A stretch of 64,000 nucleotides of DNA, taken from contig NZ_CP124543.1 of NCBI RefSeq assembly GCF_029953635.1, positions 599,455-663,454 of the forward strand, given 5' to 3'. Origin of the DNA: Halotia branconii CENA392 (GTDB lineage: Bacteria; Cyanobacteriota; Cyanobacteriia; Cyanobacteriales; Nostocaceae). The notes beneath the pieces were generated by a model. That model searched no databases and was not told where the DNA came from. It saw only the letters and a program-made list of their open reading frames with translations. Made by a program: the position numbers and the translations under genes. This document shows positions 28,582-37,321 of this stretch, piece after piece. The first letter of the stretch is position 1. Each line of letters opens with the position of its first letter.

Positions 28582-29036
28582 GTATTTTTTTAAGAGTCTA
28601 GTACAGTGCGGCAAAAATAAACTACTCATTCCAAATTGATGAAAAACTTATGCTGTGTTCATTTTTAATTTTTAATTCCGCCTTGTGGTACTAGCCTTTA
28701 TTGTTGCATAAAAAATATTCTTATTGCTCTTTAGTTTTTCTAAAAACTGCATTTTGCATCTTTACATGAGACTACATGAGCAAAAATCTTTAAACTCATC
28801 CCACCCTTGAAAGGGACAGGATTTCGTGTCAGTGGTCAGTTGTTTTTGCTACTCACCACTGACTACTGACACCTGACGGCGACGGGGCGATGGTTACTGA
28901 GCGTAGCCGAAGTACTATTACGGATACTTCTTCCTCTCAGAAGTGGGTTTCCCGTCGCCTTTTAATGAAAGCGATCGCTCTTGTCGGTTCCCAAGAATGA
29001 TAATTTTAATCAGGGGAACCCTTACAATCAAAGTTT
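28582..29036. other. Intergenic region upstream of chlM
   Basis: About 455 bases. The first part is AT-rich. At 28828-28876 lie degenerate repeats (CAGTGGTCAGT, CACTGACTACTGAC). A terminator-like hairpin with an embedded dispersed repeat sits at 28878-28963. No gene is seen. The chlM promoter presumably lies in the last 70 bases. Confidence 0.5.
28878..28963 (+). terminator. GC-rich hairpin with T-run, enclosing a dispersed repeat
   Basis: GGCGACGGG (28878-28886) pairs with CCCGTCGCC (28951-28959), followed by TTTT. The 64-base loop contains CTGAGCGTAGCCGAAGT, an inverted copy of the repeat found at 12315, and a small inner hairpin ACTTCT/AGAAGT near 28926-28944. It could end transcripts from the upstream Uma2/ABC-F unit or be a structured RNA. 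Confidence 0.5.
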
Positions 29037-29723
29037 ATGAACGCAGCTGACGATAAAACCATTGTTCGTGAGTATTTCAATTCCACAGGGTTTGACCGCT
29101 GGAAGCGAATTTATGGTGATGGTGAAGTTAATAAAGTCCAGCTAGATATTCGCACTGGACACCAGCAAACTGTAGATACTGTTATCGACTGGCTAAAGGC
29201 CGATAACAACTTATCAAAGTTATCAATCTGCGATGCAGGCTGTGGTGTAGGTAGCCTCAGCATTCCTCTAGCGGTAGATGGCGCTAAAGTCTATGCCAGT
29301 GATATTTCCGAAAAAATGGTCGAAGAAGCCAAACAAAGAGCCTTACAAACCTTGGGAAATGCTGAAAATCCTACTTTTGCCGTGCAAGATTTGGAATCAT
29401 TAAGCGGTAGTTACCACACCGTAATTTGTTTGGATGTTCTCATCCACTATCCTCAACAAAAAGCCGATGAGATGATTTCTCACCTGTGTTCTTTGGCACA
29501 GTCAAGGATAATTCTCAGCTTTGCACCGAAGACTTGCGCCCTCACTATACTCAAGAAAATTGGTAGTTTCTTTCCAGGGCCAAGTAAGACAACTCGTGCT
29601 TATTTGCATCGTCAGGCTGATGTAGTCAAAATCTTAGAAAGTAACGGCTTTTCTATACAACGGCAGTCAATGACTAAGACTCGCTTTTATTTCTCTCGCA
29701 TCCTGGAAGCAACACGTAATTAA
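29037..29723 (+). CDS. chlM: Magnesium protoporphyrin IX methyltransferase
   Basis: Transfers methyl from S-adenosylmethionine to the 13-propionate of Mg-protoporphyrin IX, the step after magnesium chelatase in chlorophyll synthesis. This 228-residue protein has the SAM-binding motif CDAGCGVGSLSIPLA near residues 65-79. The family-specific opening EYFNSTGFDRWKRIYGDGEV and the motif YHTVICLDVLIHYPQ are also present, and the C-terminus RFYFSRILEATR is typical. Length matches the family. It is a single gene, as usual in cyanobacteria. Confidence 0.96.
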   Translation: MNAADDKTIVREYFNSTGFDRWKRIYGDGEVNKVQLDIRTGHQQTVDTVIDWLKADNNLSKLSICDAGCGVGSLSIPLAVDGAKVYASDISEKMVEEAKQRALQTLGNAENPTFAVQDLESLSGSYHTVICLDVLIHYPQQKADEMISHLCSLAQSRIILSFAPKTCALTILKKIGSFFPGPSKTTRAYLHRQADVVKILESNGFSIQRQSMTKTRFYFSRILEATRN

Positions 29724-29871
29724 CAAAATGCTGATGAGAGGATTTTCCTCTCTCTTCATATTAAAGTTCCATAACTTTTTCTTTTTAGTATTGCGAGATG
29801 TTCTTAATTATTGAAAGCTTTGTGAAAGTGAGGTTAGAATCGCAAACAAAGTGTAAATCTGAAGTGAAACT

Positions 29872-30360
29872 ATGAAGACTGCTGAAAAATTGGCTGCTGG
29901 TTGGCTATTAACACTCGGATTCATGTTTTTAACGCTATCAGTATCAGCGGTGTTGGAAAAACATACTATGTTGAAGACAATCTCAATAGGTGATAACGAG
30001 GAATTAGTTCAAGATTATTTTAATAGAGATGCTCTTTATCTGCTTGATACTACTGCTAGACAAGGCATCATTTTTGGCGTTCCTACGATGTTACTTGGGG
30101 CATGGCTGAGCTTAGCACTATACCGTCAAGGAAAGTATGAAGAAAAGGCAATTCAAAAACAAATAAGCGATCGCCTCCAATCGACTTTTTATCAGATGCT
30201 AAAAGAAAATCAAGGACACATAACTGTTTTAGGTTTTGCGATACATTCACAATTACCAGCAGCCGTAGCCAGAGAATATTTAGACGAAAAAGCTAAAGAA
30301 TTTAATGCTAATTTTCAAGTGACCGAAGAAGGGGCTTTATCATATCATTTTGACATCTAA
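29872..30360 (+). CDS. Conserved membrane protein of unknown function
   Basis: A 162-residue protein with two hydrophobic segments (about 9-27, LAAGWLLTLGFMFLTLSVSA, and 65-83, GIIFGVPTMLLGAWLSLALY). A cytoplasmic C-terminal domain follows, LQSTFYQMLKENQGHITVLG then AAVAREYLDEKAKEFNANFQ, which looks like a small winged-helix fold. No named family is recognised. Similar two-helix plus winged-helix proteins occur in cyanobacteria. It lies between chlM and a DUF423 gene on the same strand. Confidence 0.65.
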   Translation: MKTAEKLAAGWLLTLGFMFLTLSVSAVLEKHTMLKTISIGDNEELVQDYFNRDALYLLDTTARQGIIFGVPTMLLGAWLSLALYRQGKYEEKAIQKQISDRLQSTFYQMLKENQGHITVLGFAIHSQLPAAVAREYLDEKAKEFNANFQVTEEGALSYHFDI

Positions 30361-30429
30361 TGTAAATTCCAATTTGAGGATTTATATTTGTGTCTTGTTA
30401 AATTTCCAACCAAATTACGGCTAAGTCTC

Positions 30430-30810
30430 ATGACACAGTTTTTTTTGAGCATAGCTGCTGTTTTTGGCGGTTTGTCGGTTGCCGCAGGTGCTTTCGCTTC
30501 TCATGCCCTGCGAGATAAAATTAGTGAGCGATCGCTAGAAGTTTTTGAAACTGGCGCTCGTTACCAAATGTATCATGCTTTAGCACTTTTGTTAGTAGGA
30601 ATACTGATTAGTCGTGCCGAATCATCTCAATCCACTCTCATAGCTAGTGGGTGGCTTTTTATTATTGGTATTGCTATTTTCTCAGGCAGCTTGTACGCCT
30701 TGAGCTTAACTGATATTAAAACATTGGGTGCAATTACACCACTAGGCGGAGTAGCTTTTCTTGCTGGTTGGTGTACTTTAGCTTTTGCTGCTTGGAGTTT
30801 AAAGTTTTAA
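30430..30810 (+). CDS. DUF423 family small membrane protein
   Basis: About 126 residues from the ATG at 30430; an upstream TTG at 30388 would add 14 residues unlike the family. Four hydrophobic helices are visible, with the family signatures GGLSVAAGAFASHALRD, ARYQMYHALALLL, FSGSLYALSLT and LGAITPLGGVAFLAGW. The function of DUF423 proteins is unknown. A hairpin lies directly after the stop codon. Confidence 0.9.
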   Translation: MTQFFLSIAAVFGGLSVAAGAFASHALRDKISERSLEVFETGARYQMYHALALLLVGILISRAESSQSTLIASGWLFIIGIAIFSGSLYALSLTDIKTLGAITPLGGVAFLAGWCTLAFAAWSLKF

Positions 30811-30858
30811 AAATTAGGAGTTAGAAGTCAAAAATTAAAAACTCCTAACTCCTAATTT
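30811..30858. terminator. Long inverted repeat between converging genes
   Basis: AAATTAGGAGTTAG (30811-30824) pairs perfectly with CTAACTCCTAATTT (30845-30858), loop about 20 bases. Its position between the DUF423 gene and the converging beta-helix gene suggests a bidirectional terminator; the stem is AT-rich. Confidence 0.65.
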
Positions 30859-30931
30859 CTGAGTTTAGTAGCAAGCTATGAATATCTGTCATGACTACAG
30901 GTATTTCATTTAATGAACTTGCACAATATAT

Positions 30932-32863
30932 TTACTGTAACTTAAAGTTATCAGCAGTCAAAGCGTTGGCTTTGATGCCTTTGATCGTCACTATATCCTC
31001 AGACCAGATACCATCATCATTCGCGTCAATCTTAACAACAGTACTATTGCCAACTTGCCCTAGTCGTATGCAATCTTTAAAAGGATTAGAGCTGTTATTT
31101 TTAGCTCTATTGAACATTGGGCTGAAGTCAATGATATCTCTTTTCAACTCAAAACCCATAATAATGTCACCTCTTTCTGAATAGTAATTGAAGACATATC
31201 GGTCAACGCCTTCTCCACCAATCAAAACATCTTTACCACCTCCACCAATCAGGATATCGTTACCATAGCCACCCATGAGGATATCGTTACCCTTGCCACC
31301 AATAACTGTGTCACTACCTTTAGTGCCATAGATGAAATTGTTGGTGAAATTACTATTAGACTGACTTGTGACTTGAGGTAGTGGAGCATTTCTACTGACA
31401 TTCGCCTCGAAAGCACCAATATCTGGTTCACTATCTCGTTGCACCATTCCAGCATCAAATGTAGGTGTGATACTATTTTTCACACCAGCATTAATCGCAG
31501 GGCTGTCTGATTTGAGAGGATGCATTAAAACTCCCCCAATATTTTTTAACGAATCAAGCATTGGGTCAATAATCTTACTACCTGCTACAACTCGCGTACC
31601 CCATGATACTGGTGAACTAGGATATTCAATATTGCCACCACCATCTTTTAGTTCAAAGTCAACTTGCATTTGTGCTTTAGTAGCGGAGGTATTGTTAGCA
31701 ACAATTGAGTTAGTGAGTTTTGTCGGGTGAGTTGCACTTGGAACCCATATCGCTCCTGCTGCTCGTCCAGCAGAGTTATCAACAATAGTGGAATTGACAA
31801 TGTTGACGGGGACATTATCAGTAGTGTTAATAAACATTGCTCCACCCGCATCTTTGCTTACACTATTACCAGAAAAGGTGCTGTTGATGATGTCCACTGG
31901 CGAATGACCATCTAGCCATATCCCTCCACCTTGTCTGATAGCAGTATTATCTGCAAAGGTGACGTTGCGAATTTTCAAGTCGCTATTAGCTCTTAACCCA
32001 CCCCCGCGAGAAAGTCCTTGAGGATTAATGCCAGCGGAGTTACCAATTACAGTGCTGTCTTCGAGGATGATTTTGTCTGGGCCATAACCATAAAGAAACA
32101 GTGCGCCTCCTTCTCCTTCAGTCTTATTTCCTTCAAAATGACTACCACGGACGATAATTGTACCTCCGGAATTTTGCATCTTTCTCGAATCAGGCCCGAT
32201 TGGGTTAGCTCCATCAGTCAAGATAGCACCGCCACCCATGCCACCTTCTGAACTATTTTTGAGAAAGACTGAGTTTTCTACAGTCAGTGTACCGAGTAGG
32301 CTATATATCGCACCACCGTTCACGCCCTTGTTGTTAGTAAATTTGCTATCTTTAACAACAAGATTACCAGCGCCAACAATGGCGATCGCTCCTCCACCGT
32401 ATTCAGCGTTTGTTAATCTACCATCGTTACCATCAAATTGACTATTAACTACAGTTGCTCTGACACCAAAGCCAAGACCAATAGCTCCACCAATACCTGC
32501 GCTATTATTTTCAAATCGAGAGTTGGTGACTTTTATATTGCTGTAGTCTAAGACTTGAATTGCACCACCTCTGCCAGAGGTGTAACCGTCAACAATAGTC
32601 AGGTCATTAAATGTCACATTGAGTTGCCGCTCTACGAAAAATACTCCTGTGCTATTGTTGCCGCTAATTTTTAAATTTGTTGCCCCTGAACCATCAATAT
32701 TGATATCTTCAGTAATGACAAGTTTTCCACTGGTGAGTTTGATAGTTTGGTTGGCAAGACCTGAAGCAAATTTGATAGTATCCCCCGCACCAACCGAGGC
32801 GATCGCCGCACGCAAAGAACCTGCTCCGCTGTCTGCGGAAGTAGTAACGCTAATGATAGTCAC
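30932..32863 (-). CDS. Right-handed beta-helix protein with C-terminal RTX calcium-binding repeats
   Basis: A 643-residue protein. The start SADSGAGSLRAAIASVGAGD is the usual opening of large cyanobacterial parallel beta-helix proteins. Residues 40-470 are repeats with GGAI/GGAL turns (GRGGAIQV, GIGGAIGLG, VNGGAIYS, GEGGALFLYG), as in polymorphic outer-membrane or pectate-lyase-like folds. Residues ~505-560 are nonapeptide RTX repeats (GGKGNDILM, GGYGNDILI, GGGGKDVLI), and the protein ends in an M10-type extension. Such tails usually mean type I secretion without a signal peptide and calcium-triggered folding. Start is GTG at 32863. It may be an adhesin or glycan-binding surface protein; no catalytic residues were recognised. 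Confidence 0.88.
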   Translation of the reverse strand: MTIISVTTSADSGAGSLRAAIASVGAGDTIKFASGLANQTIKLTSGKLVITEDINIDGSGATNLKISGNNSTGVFFVERQLNVTFNDLTIVDGYTSGRGGAIQVLDYSNIKVTNSRFENNSAGIGGAIGLGFGVRATVVNSQFDGNDGRLTNAEYGGGAIAIVGAGNLVVKDSKFTNNKGVNGGAIYSLLGTLTVENSVFLKNSSEGGMGGGAILTDGANPIGPDSRKMQNSGGTIIVRGSHFEGNKTEGEGGALFLYGYGPDKIILEDSTVIGNSAGINPQGLSRGGGLRANSDLKIRNVTFADNTAIRQGGGIWLDGHSPVDIINSTFSGNSVSKDAGGAMFINTTDNVPVNIVNSTIVDNSAGRAAGAIWVPSATHPTKLTNSIVANNTSATKAQMQVDFELKDGGGNIEYPSSPVSWGTRVVAGSKIIDPMLDSLKNIGGVLMHPLKSDSPAINAGVKNSITPTFDAGMVQRDSEPDIGAFEANVSRNAPLPQVTSQSNSNFTNNFIYGTKGSDTVIGGKGNDILMGGYGNDILIGGGGKDVLIGGEGVDRYVFNYYSERGDIIMGFELKRDIIDFSPMFNRAKNNSSNPFKDCIRLGQVGNSTVVKIDANDDGIWSEDIVTIKGIKANALTADNFKLQ

Positions 32864-32882
32864 GCTTGGAATTTCCTTTTAG

Positions 32883-35110
32883 AGCAATGTTTTTAGACAG
32901 ACGTTTTGGACAAAATTACTATTTTTGTGGTTTAGAAGTGCCCTAGTCATTGTTCTGGGCAATAATATCCATCAAACTTGGTTAGTCTTTTTTATAAACC
33001 TTAAAAAAACGAAAGCCTAAGGGAAAATCCACTTAAAAAAATTTCAGTGTAGATTTACTGAAGCGGAAAATTAAACTTGATTTATTTATTTTTAGGAAAT
33101 ATTTTTATCTAAATTTAGTTTTATATAAATTCCAACAAATCATGATTGAAAGTTCATAATTTACTGTCATCTCATAAATAAAGGTTTTTGAAAATATATT
33201 TATTTTTAACGAATATATTCTATAAAAAATTAATTTTAATTCGTTGAAATTATTTTTAAAAATATTTTTGTATAATGTTAATCTGCACAAAACACTTATA
33301 AATAAAGAGTTTTATTATTTTTTTGTACTTTTTAAGTAATATAAACAATCATGAACTAATTCAGGTATTAATCATTGTAGTATGTTAATTAATCTAGTGA
33401 TTACATATTTACTCTAATTAAAAGTAATAAATTTTTAATATAACTATCAATATTTTTATATGGTTGCTAAAAAATAGATAATCATAAATATTTAGATATG
33501 CTTTGCATTTAATAAAATGCATTATGCTATTATTGAATCATCCATAGCAAATCAAGTACATAATTTATTAGCTTTGGTATTATTGTTGAATTTTTAGTAT
33601 TTTAAATAACATCAACTTAGTTAAAGCAAATTACTATTTAATCTGCTCTTGAAACTTATTTAGAGAAAAGTTATAAATTTAGTCTAATAGCAATCACTGA
33701 CAAAGCCAATACTCATTAATTATGCTGTTGTTCACATCTCAACTTCAAGAGGTTGTTAACACTAAATTAATTTATTTTCAAAAATTTATCAAAATAAAAA
33801 TGTATCTTACTACCTTGCAAGAGATAGACTTTAATTCTTGATGTCTAGATTAATTATCACATTAATAAGCGCTTGTAACCTTGGTTTGATTAAGTTTGAT
33901 TAAACTCATATCTGTCAGTTAAATGATGCCTATCGTAGTCGTTCGCTTAATCTAAAATCACAATAAAAGAGTCACCTTTTGGATTAAAACACTTTGACAT
34001 AAAAAACTTTTAATTTTAGTTACAAAATCATATTTATAATACTAAAATTATTGAAATAAGAAAGAAGATAAGTAAATAATCGCTACACCAAAAAGACATC
34101 AAACTTTATACTGTTTTAGCTAAAATGCGATCGCTGATATTGAACTTAGATCATCTCGTATTTTTTCCATTATCTTTGCGTTGCATAATAAAAGCTATAT
34201 CATTTAGCATATTTATACCATGCAACAGCAAAGACAAGTCTAGTTATGTATAAATACTAGTTTTTCATTGTACTATGATTTTTTTTATAACTATAGTTCA
34301 TAGAGACATATCTGCTCTTAAATAAGCAAAATCGGCTATATTTAGGGTTATAACTTGTATTAGCTCAACCATACTCTCATTAGCATTAGTAGTTTAAATT
34401 AAGACATTAAGTACGAGTTTTTTACTAGCAATCTTAAAAAAACATGATCTAGTAATTATATTTTTAGATCTGGTTGCGTTGATTTAGGCTGATTAGCGAT
34501 CGCTTTCTTACATAAAGTGTGTGATCTGCCCTTAAGCTCTTATACTAGATCAATGATCGCCTTATCTAGTTAGTGTAAGGTTATTTACTTGATACGAGAC
34601 AGCTTGCTTTACAAAAACAAAGGAGCAGGGTATCTCGTCATTTAGGTGTCTTTTAGGAACTTCCAGAAAATAAATTATCCAATTTTTTCAGATAATATTT
34701 TTCTTTCTCCCCCTGCGCTTGGTCACTGAGCGACTTGTACTGAATTTAGCCTGAGTGTGCTTGTGCTGAGTTTCGACTACTTCGACTTCGCTCAGTACAA
34801 GTGCGCTCAACTACCGTGTAGTCGAAGTAAGCCGAAGTGCTGTACCCTGCCCCCTTGCCTACACAGTAATGGGATATTTTTTCAGTTGGAAGTCCCTTAT
34901 CCCTCAATTCTCTTACTTTGCGTGTGATATCTTTGCGGCAAAAAAGATAATTTAAATCCCTATCGGCCAGCAGATTTTGGCAGCAGTCTGATAATCTATG
35001 TTGTGTTTCGGCAAATTTATTTTTTGGAAGTCCCTCATTTTGCATTAATCTCTAGAATTAAAATGCTTTAGCGCATTTGTTTTAGGATATGGAGGGAGGA
35101 AACTTAAACT
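32883..35110. other. Long AT-rich gene-free region
   Basis: About 2.2 kb between the divergent beta-helix and exbB-like genes. From 32883 to about 34630 it is very AT-rich (many runs of A and T) with stops in all frames and no recognisable gene, RNA or repeat. HIP1 octamers occur only at two places (about 34127 and 34496). From 34656 to 35034 lies an element with inverted ends. Upstream control regions of both flanking genes must be included here. Confidence 0.6.
34656..35034. mobile_element. Element with 25-bp imperfect terminal inverted repeats
   Basis: The left end 34656-34680 begins GGAACTTCCAGAAAATAAAT. The right end 35010-35034, read inverted, begins GGGACTTCCAAAAAATAAAT. They match at 21 of 25 positions. 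A third, internal inverted end begins GGGACTTCCAACTGAAAAAA near 34871-34895. The interior also carries dispersed pieces (CGACTTCGCTCAGTAC and relatives). A 99-codon minus-strand frame inside shows no transposase motif. It is probably a MITE or a decayed insertion sequence. Confidence 0.55.
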
Positions 35111-35860
35111 GTGGATATTTTAGATCTTTTTCAAAAGGGCGGGCCAGCAATGTGGCCTTTGCTTGTGCTGTCAATTTTGTCTATAAGCGTAATCTTTGAG
35201 CGTTTGTGGTTTTGGTTGCGAATTTTGACTCAAGAAAAGGAAATAGTTAATCGTGTTCTGGATGCTGCTCATGATAATTGGGAAGTAGCTGCGGAAATTG
35301 CTAGACAGGCAACAGATCAGCCTATTGGACGATTTCTTTTTGCCCCGTTACGCTTACCAAAAAATGATGCGGAAACTTTTCGACTGGCACTAGAGTCCAC
35401 AGCAGAGGATGAATTGGCTGGGATGCGGCGGGGCGAAAAACTTTTAGAAGCAGTGATTGCACTTGCGCCACTCTTAGGATTGTTGGGTACAGTGTTAGGT
35501 TTAATTCAGTCTTTGCGCTCAATTCGGATTGGTGATTTGGGAACTGAATCTACTGCTGGGGTGACTACTGGTATTGGTGAATCCTTAATTAGTACGGCAG
35601 CCGGACTAATAGTCGCCATCATTAGTCTGGTTTTTTACCGTCTATTTCAAAGTTTTGTAGTCAACCAAGTTAAAGTTTTTCGTAAGGCAGGAAATGAAAT
35701 GGAATTACTCTATCGTCAATCTCCGCCTAACTTTAGTAACAGTACATCAATAATCGTCCAAGAAGCTTCACGCGACAGCTTTAATCCTCCTCAGAAGCGA
35801 AGCAGGAATCAGTTTCCTGAGCCACCTGCACCCCCTGCTCCTGATTCATTAGACTCCTGA
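35111..35860 (+). CDS. MotA/TolQ/ExbB proton channel family protein
   Basis: A 249-residue inner-membrane protein, the ion-channel half of an ExbB/ExbD or TolQ/TolR pair. The first helix is [22 protein letters not shown]. The family core [20 protein letters not shown] (residues ~118-137) and [23 protein letters not shown] (~156-178) form the pore helices. The C-terminal 45 residues are Pro/Ser-rich. The start is GTG at 35111 with GGGAGGA upstream. It is followed at 21 bases by the ExbD partner. Whether it energises outer-membrane uptake or envelope stability is open, since no TonB or TolA gene is present. Confidence 0.9.
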   Translation: MDILDLFQKGGPAMWPLLVLSILSISVIFERLWFWLRILTQEKEIVNRVLDAAHDNWEVAAEIARQATDQPIGRFLFAPLRLPKNDAETFRLALESTAEDELAGMRRGEKLLEAVIALAPLLGLLGTVLGLIQSLRSIRIGDLGTESTAGVTTGIGESLISTAAGLIVAIISLVFYRLFQSFVVNQVKVFRKAGNEMELLYRQSPPNFSNSTSIIVQEASRDSFNPPQKRSRNQFPEPPAPPAPDSLDS

Positions 35861-35881
35861 TCCTGGCGTAAGAGTAAGACG

Positions 35882-36511
35882 ATGAAAGTTAATTTACATA
35901 GTCCAATTGAAGAAGCCCAAATTCAAATTATCCCTTTAATTGATGTCGTTTTTTGTATTCTGACGTTTTTTCTGTTGGCTGCTTTGCAATTTACTCGTCA
36001 ACAAGCAATTAATGTTGATTTACCCAAAGCTAGTACCAGCACAGCTGCTGGTGTAACTTCACAAAGTAGTCAAATTGTGACTATTGATGCTGTTGGTAAT
36101 ACTTACATAGAAAAACAGCCTGTCAAACGAGAAGAGTTGGCACAGAGGTTAAAGCAATATCTTCAAGAAAATCCTAATGGTATTGTGATTTTAAATGCGT
36201 CACGCACAGCCACTTACAATGATGTCATTGAAACATTGGATATACTACGACAGGTAGGAGGCGATCGCGTCTCCTTGGGGATTATACCAGGGCCGTCTCA
36301 ATTATCTCCATCTTTATCGAACCCACTTACAGATCCTTATTTTCCTACTAATCCTGTGCCTAACACTGCACCACTTCCAGGTATAAATTCCCCAGGTGAA
36401 ATTCCTGTACCTCAAACAGAACAAGGTATTAGTCCTGCCACTCCTGGCATTCCTAATACAGCAACGCCTCAAGTACCTGTAGCACCCGAAAACACTAATC
36501 CTACTCCTTAA
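35882..36511 (+). CDS. ExbD/TolR family biopolymer transport protein
   Basis: A 209-residue protein, partner of the preceding channel protein. A short cytoplasmic start (MKVNLHSPIEEAQIQIIP) leads to one membrane helix, LIDVVFCILTFFLLAAL, whose aspartate D22 is the proton-carrying residue of the family. The periplasmic ExbD domain follows to about residue 145 (VDLPKAST, VTIDAVGNTYIEKQPV, RQVGGDRVSLGI). Residues ~148-209 are a Pro/Thr/Asn-rich tail of uncertain role, longer than in enterobacterial ExbD. A hairpin terminator follows. Confidence 0.9.
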   Translation: MKVNLHSPIEEAQIQIIPLIDVVFCILTFFLLAALQFTRQQAINVDLPKASTSTAAGVTSQSSQIVTIDAVGNTYIEKQPVKREELAQRLKQYLQENPNGIVILNASRTATYNDVIETLDILRQVGGDRVSLGIIPGPSQLSPSLSNPLTDPYFPTNPVPNTAPLPGINSPGEIPVPQTEQGISPATPGIPNTATPQVPVAPENTNPTP

Positions 36512-36539
36512 AATACGAGACACAGCCACAAATTGATGT

Positions 36540-36568
36540 AAAGCTCTCGGTTGATAACCAAGGGCTTT
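36540..36568 (+). terminator. Probable terminator of the exbB-exbD-like unit
   Basis: AAAGC...GGTT, a GATA loop, then AACC...GCTTT, with two internal mismatches, 28 bases after the stop. The T-run is short, and a dispersed repeat begins directly after it. Confidence 0.5.
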
Positions 36569-36674
36569 ATATCATGTTCGGCAAAAGACTTATCATTAAA
36601 GCCGCAAGGGGCAAGAGATTTTTAATATTTTTACTAGATACCCGGAATAATAACTAATCAAGCGAACACGATAT
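36569..36674. repeat. Dispersed element with 12-bp inverted ends (copy A)
   Basis: ATATCATGTTCG at 36569-36580 and its near-perfect inverse CGAACACGATAT at 36663-36674 bound 106 bases. Read from the right end on the minus strand, about 65 bases match copy B at 58802-58869 closely (TTCGCTTGATTAGTTAT, then AAAAATATTAAAAATCTCT). A more diverged copy C lies at about 61855-61927. Confidence 0.7.
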
Positions 36675-36885
36675 TACTTATCAATACTTGTAAAAAAACA
36701 TAGAAGTAAAAATTAATTTCCTGATCTTCTACTTTCTTCAAGTTTGTTCCTAAACCTAAAAATATCCAAAATAAATTCTGAATAGAGAAAAATACCTGTT
36801 AATTTACAAATAATTGGTTCAGCTTCAAAGCTTTTTTCTTCAAAATTACTGCCAATCGTCATTTACGTTTCAGGAATTGTGGCTC

Positions 36886-37251
36886 ATGAATACAATTGCA
36901 ACGCTTTTGATTGTTTGGATAGTAACGTCTATCAGTTTATTGATTATTAGTAAGCTTCCTTTTGGAGTTGAAGTTGACACTATCCAAAAGGCCTTTTTTT
37001 CGGCAGCAATCTTAGGTATTGTCACGACTATAGTGAGACCGATTTTACACTTTGTATTTGCCGTACCAAATTTACTGACCTTTGATTTACTATCCGGCAT
37101 TTTCACATTTATGATTGCCGTTGTTTGTTTTAGTCTCGCGGCTTGGTTGGTAGAGGGCTTTCGCCTACGCTTTGGTATTTGGAGTGCTGTATTAGGAGCT
37201 TTTGCACTCACTATCATCAACAGTTTAATTTACAGCTTATTAGGTGTATAG
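36886..37251 (+). CDS. Small four-helix membrane protein, phage-holin superfamily IV-like
   Basis: About 121 residues from the ATG at 36886. Four hydrophobic segments make up nearly the whole protein (IATLLIVWIVTSISLLIIS, AFFSAAILGIVTTIVRPIL, LLSGIFTFMIAVVCFSLAAW, WSAVLGAFALTIINSLIYSL). The motif ILGIVTTIVRPIL followed by LLTFDLLSGIFTF matches the PF04020 four-helix membrane family, whose chromosomal members have no known lytic role. No phage genes are nearby. An upstream in-frame extension to 36814 looks unconvincing. Confidence 0.8.
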   Translation: MNTIATLLIVWIVTSISLLIISKLPFGVEVDTIQKAFFSAAILGIVTTIVRPILHFVFAVPNLLTFDLLSGIFTFMIAVVCFSLAAWLVEGFRLRFGIWSAVLGAFALTIINSLIYSLLGV

Positions 37252-37321
37252 ACAAAAAGTCAAAAGCCCATAGTCAATAGACAAAGTTTTAACTACTGAC
37301 TATTGACTATATGATCCTTGA

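Noticed and set aside
34746..35045. A 99-codon minus-strand frame inside the inverted-end element
   Set aside because: It runs across the element end and dispersed repeats and shows no recognisable transposase or other motif.
36886..37251. Prophage holin
   Set aside because: The four-helix family has many chromosomal members; no phage genes or attachment sites are nearby.
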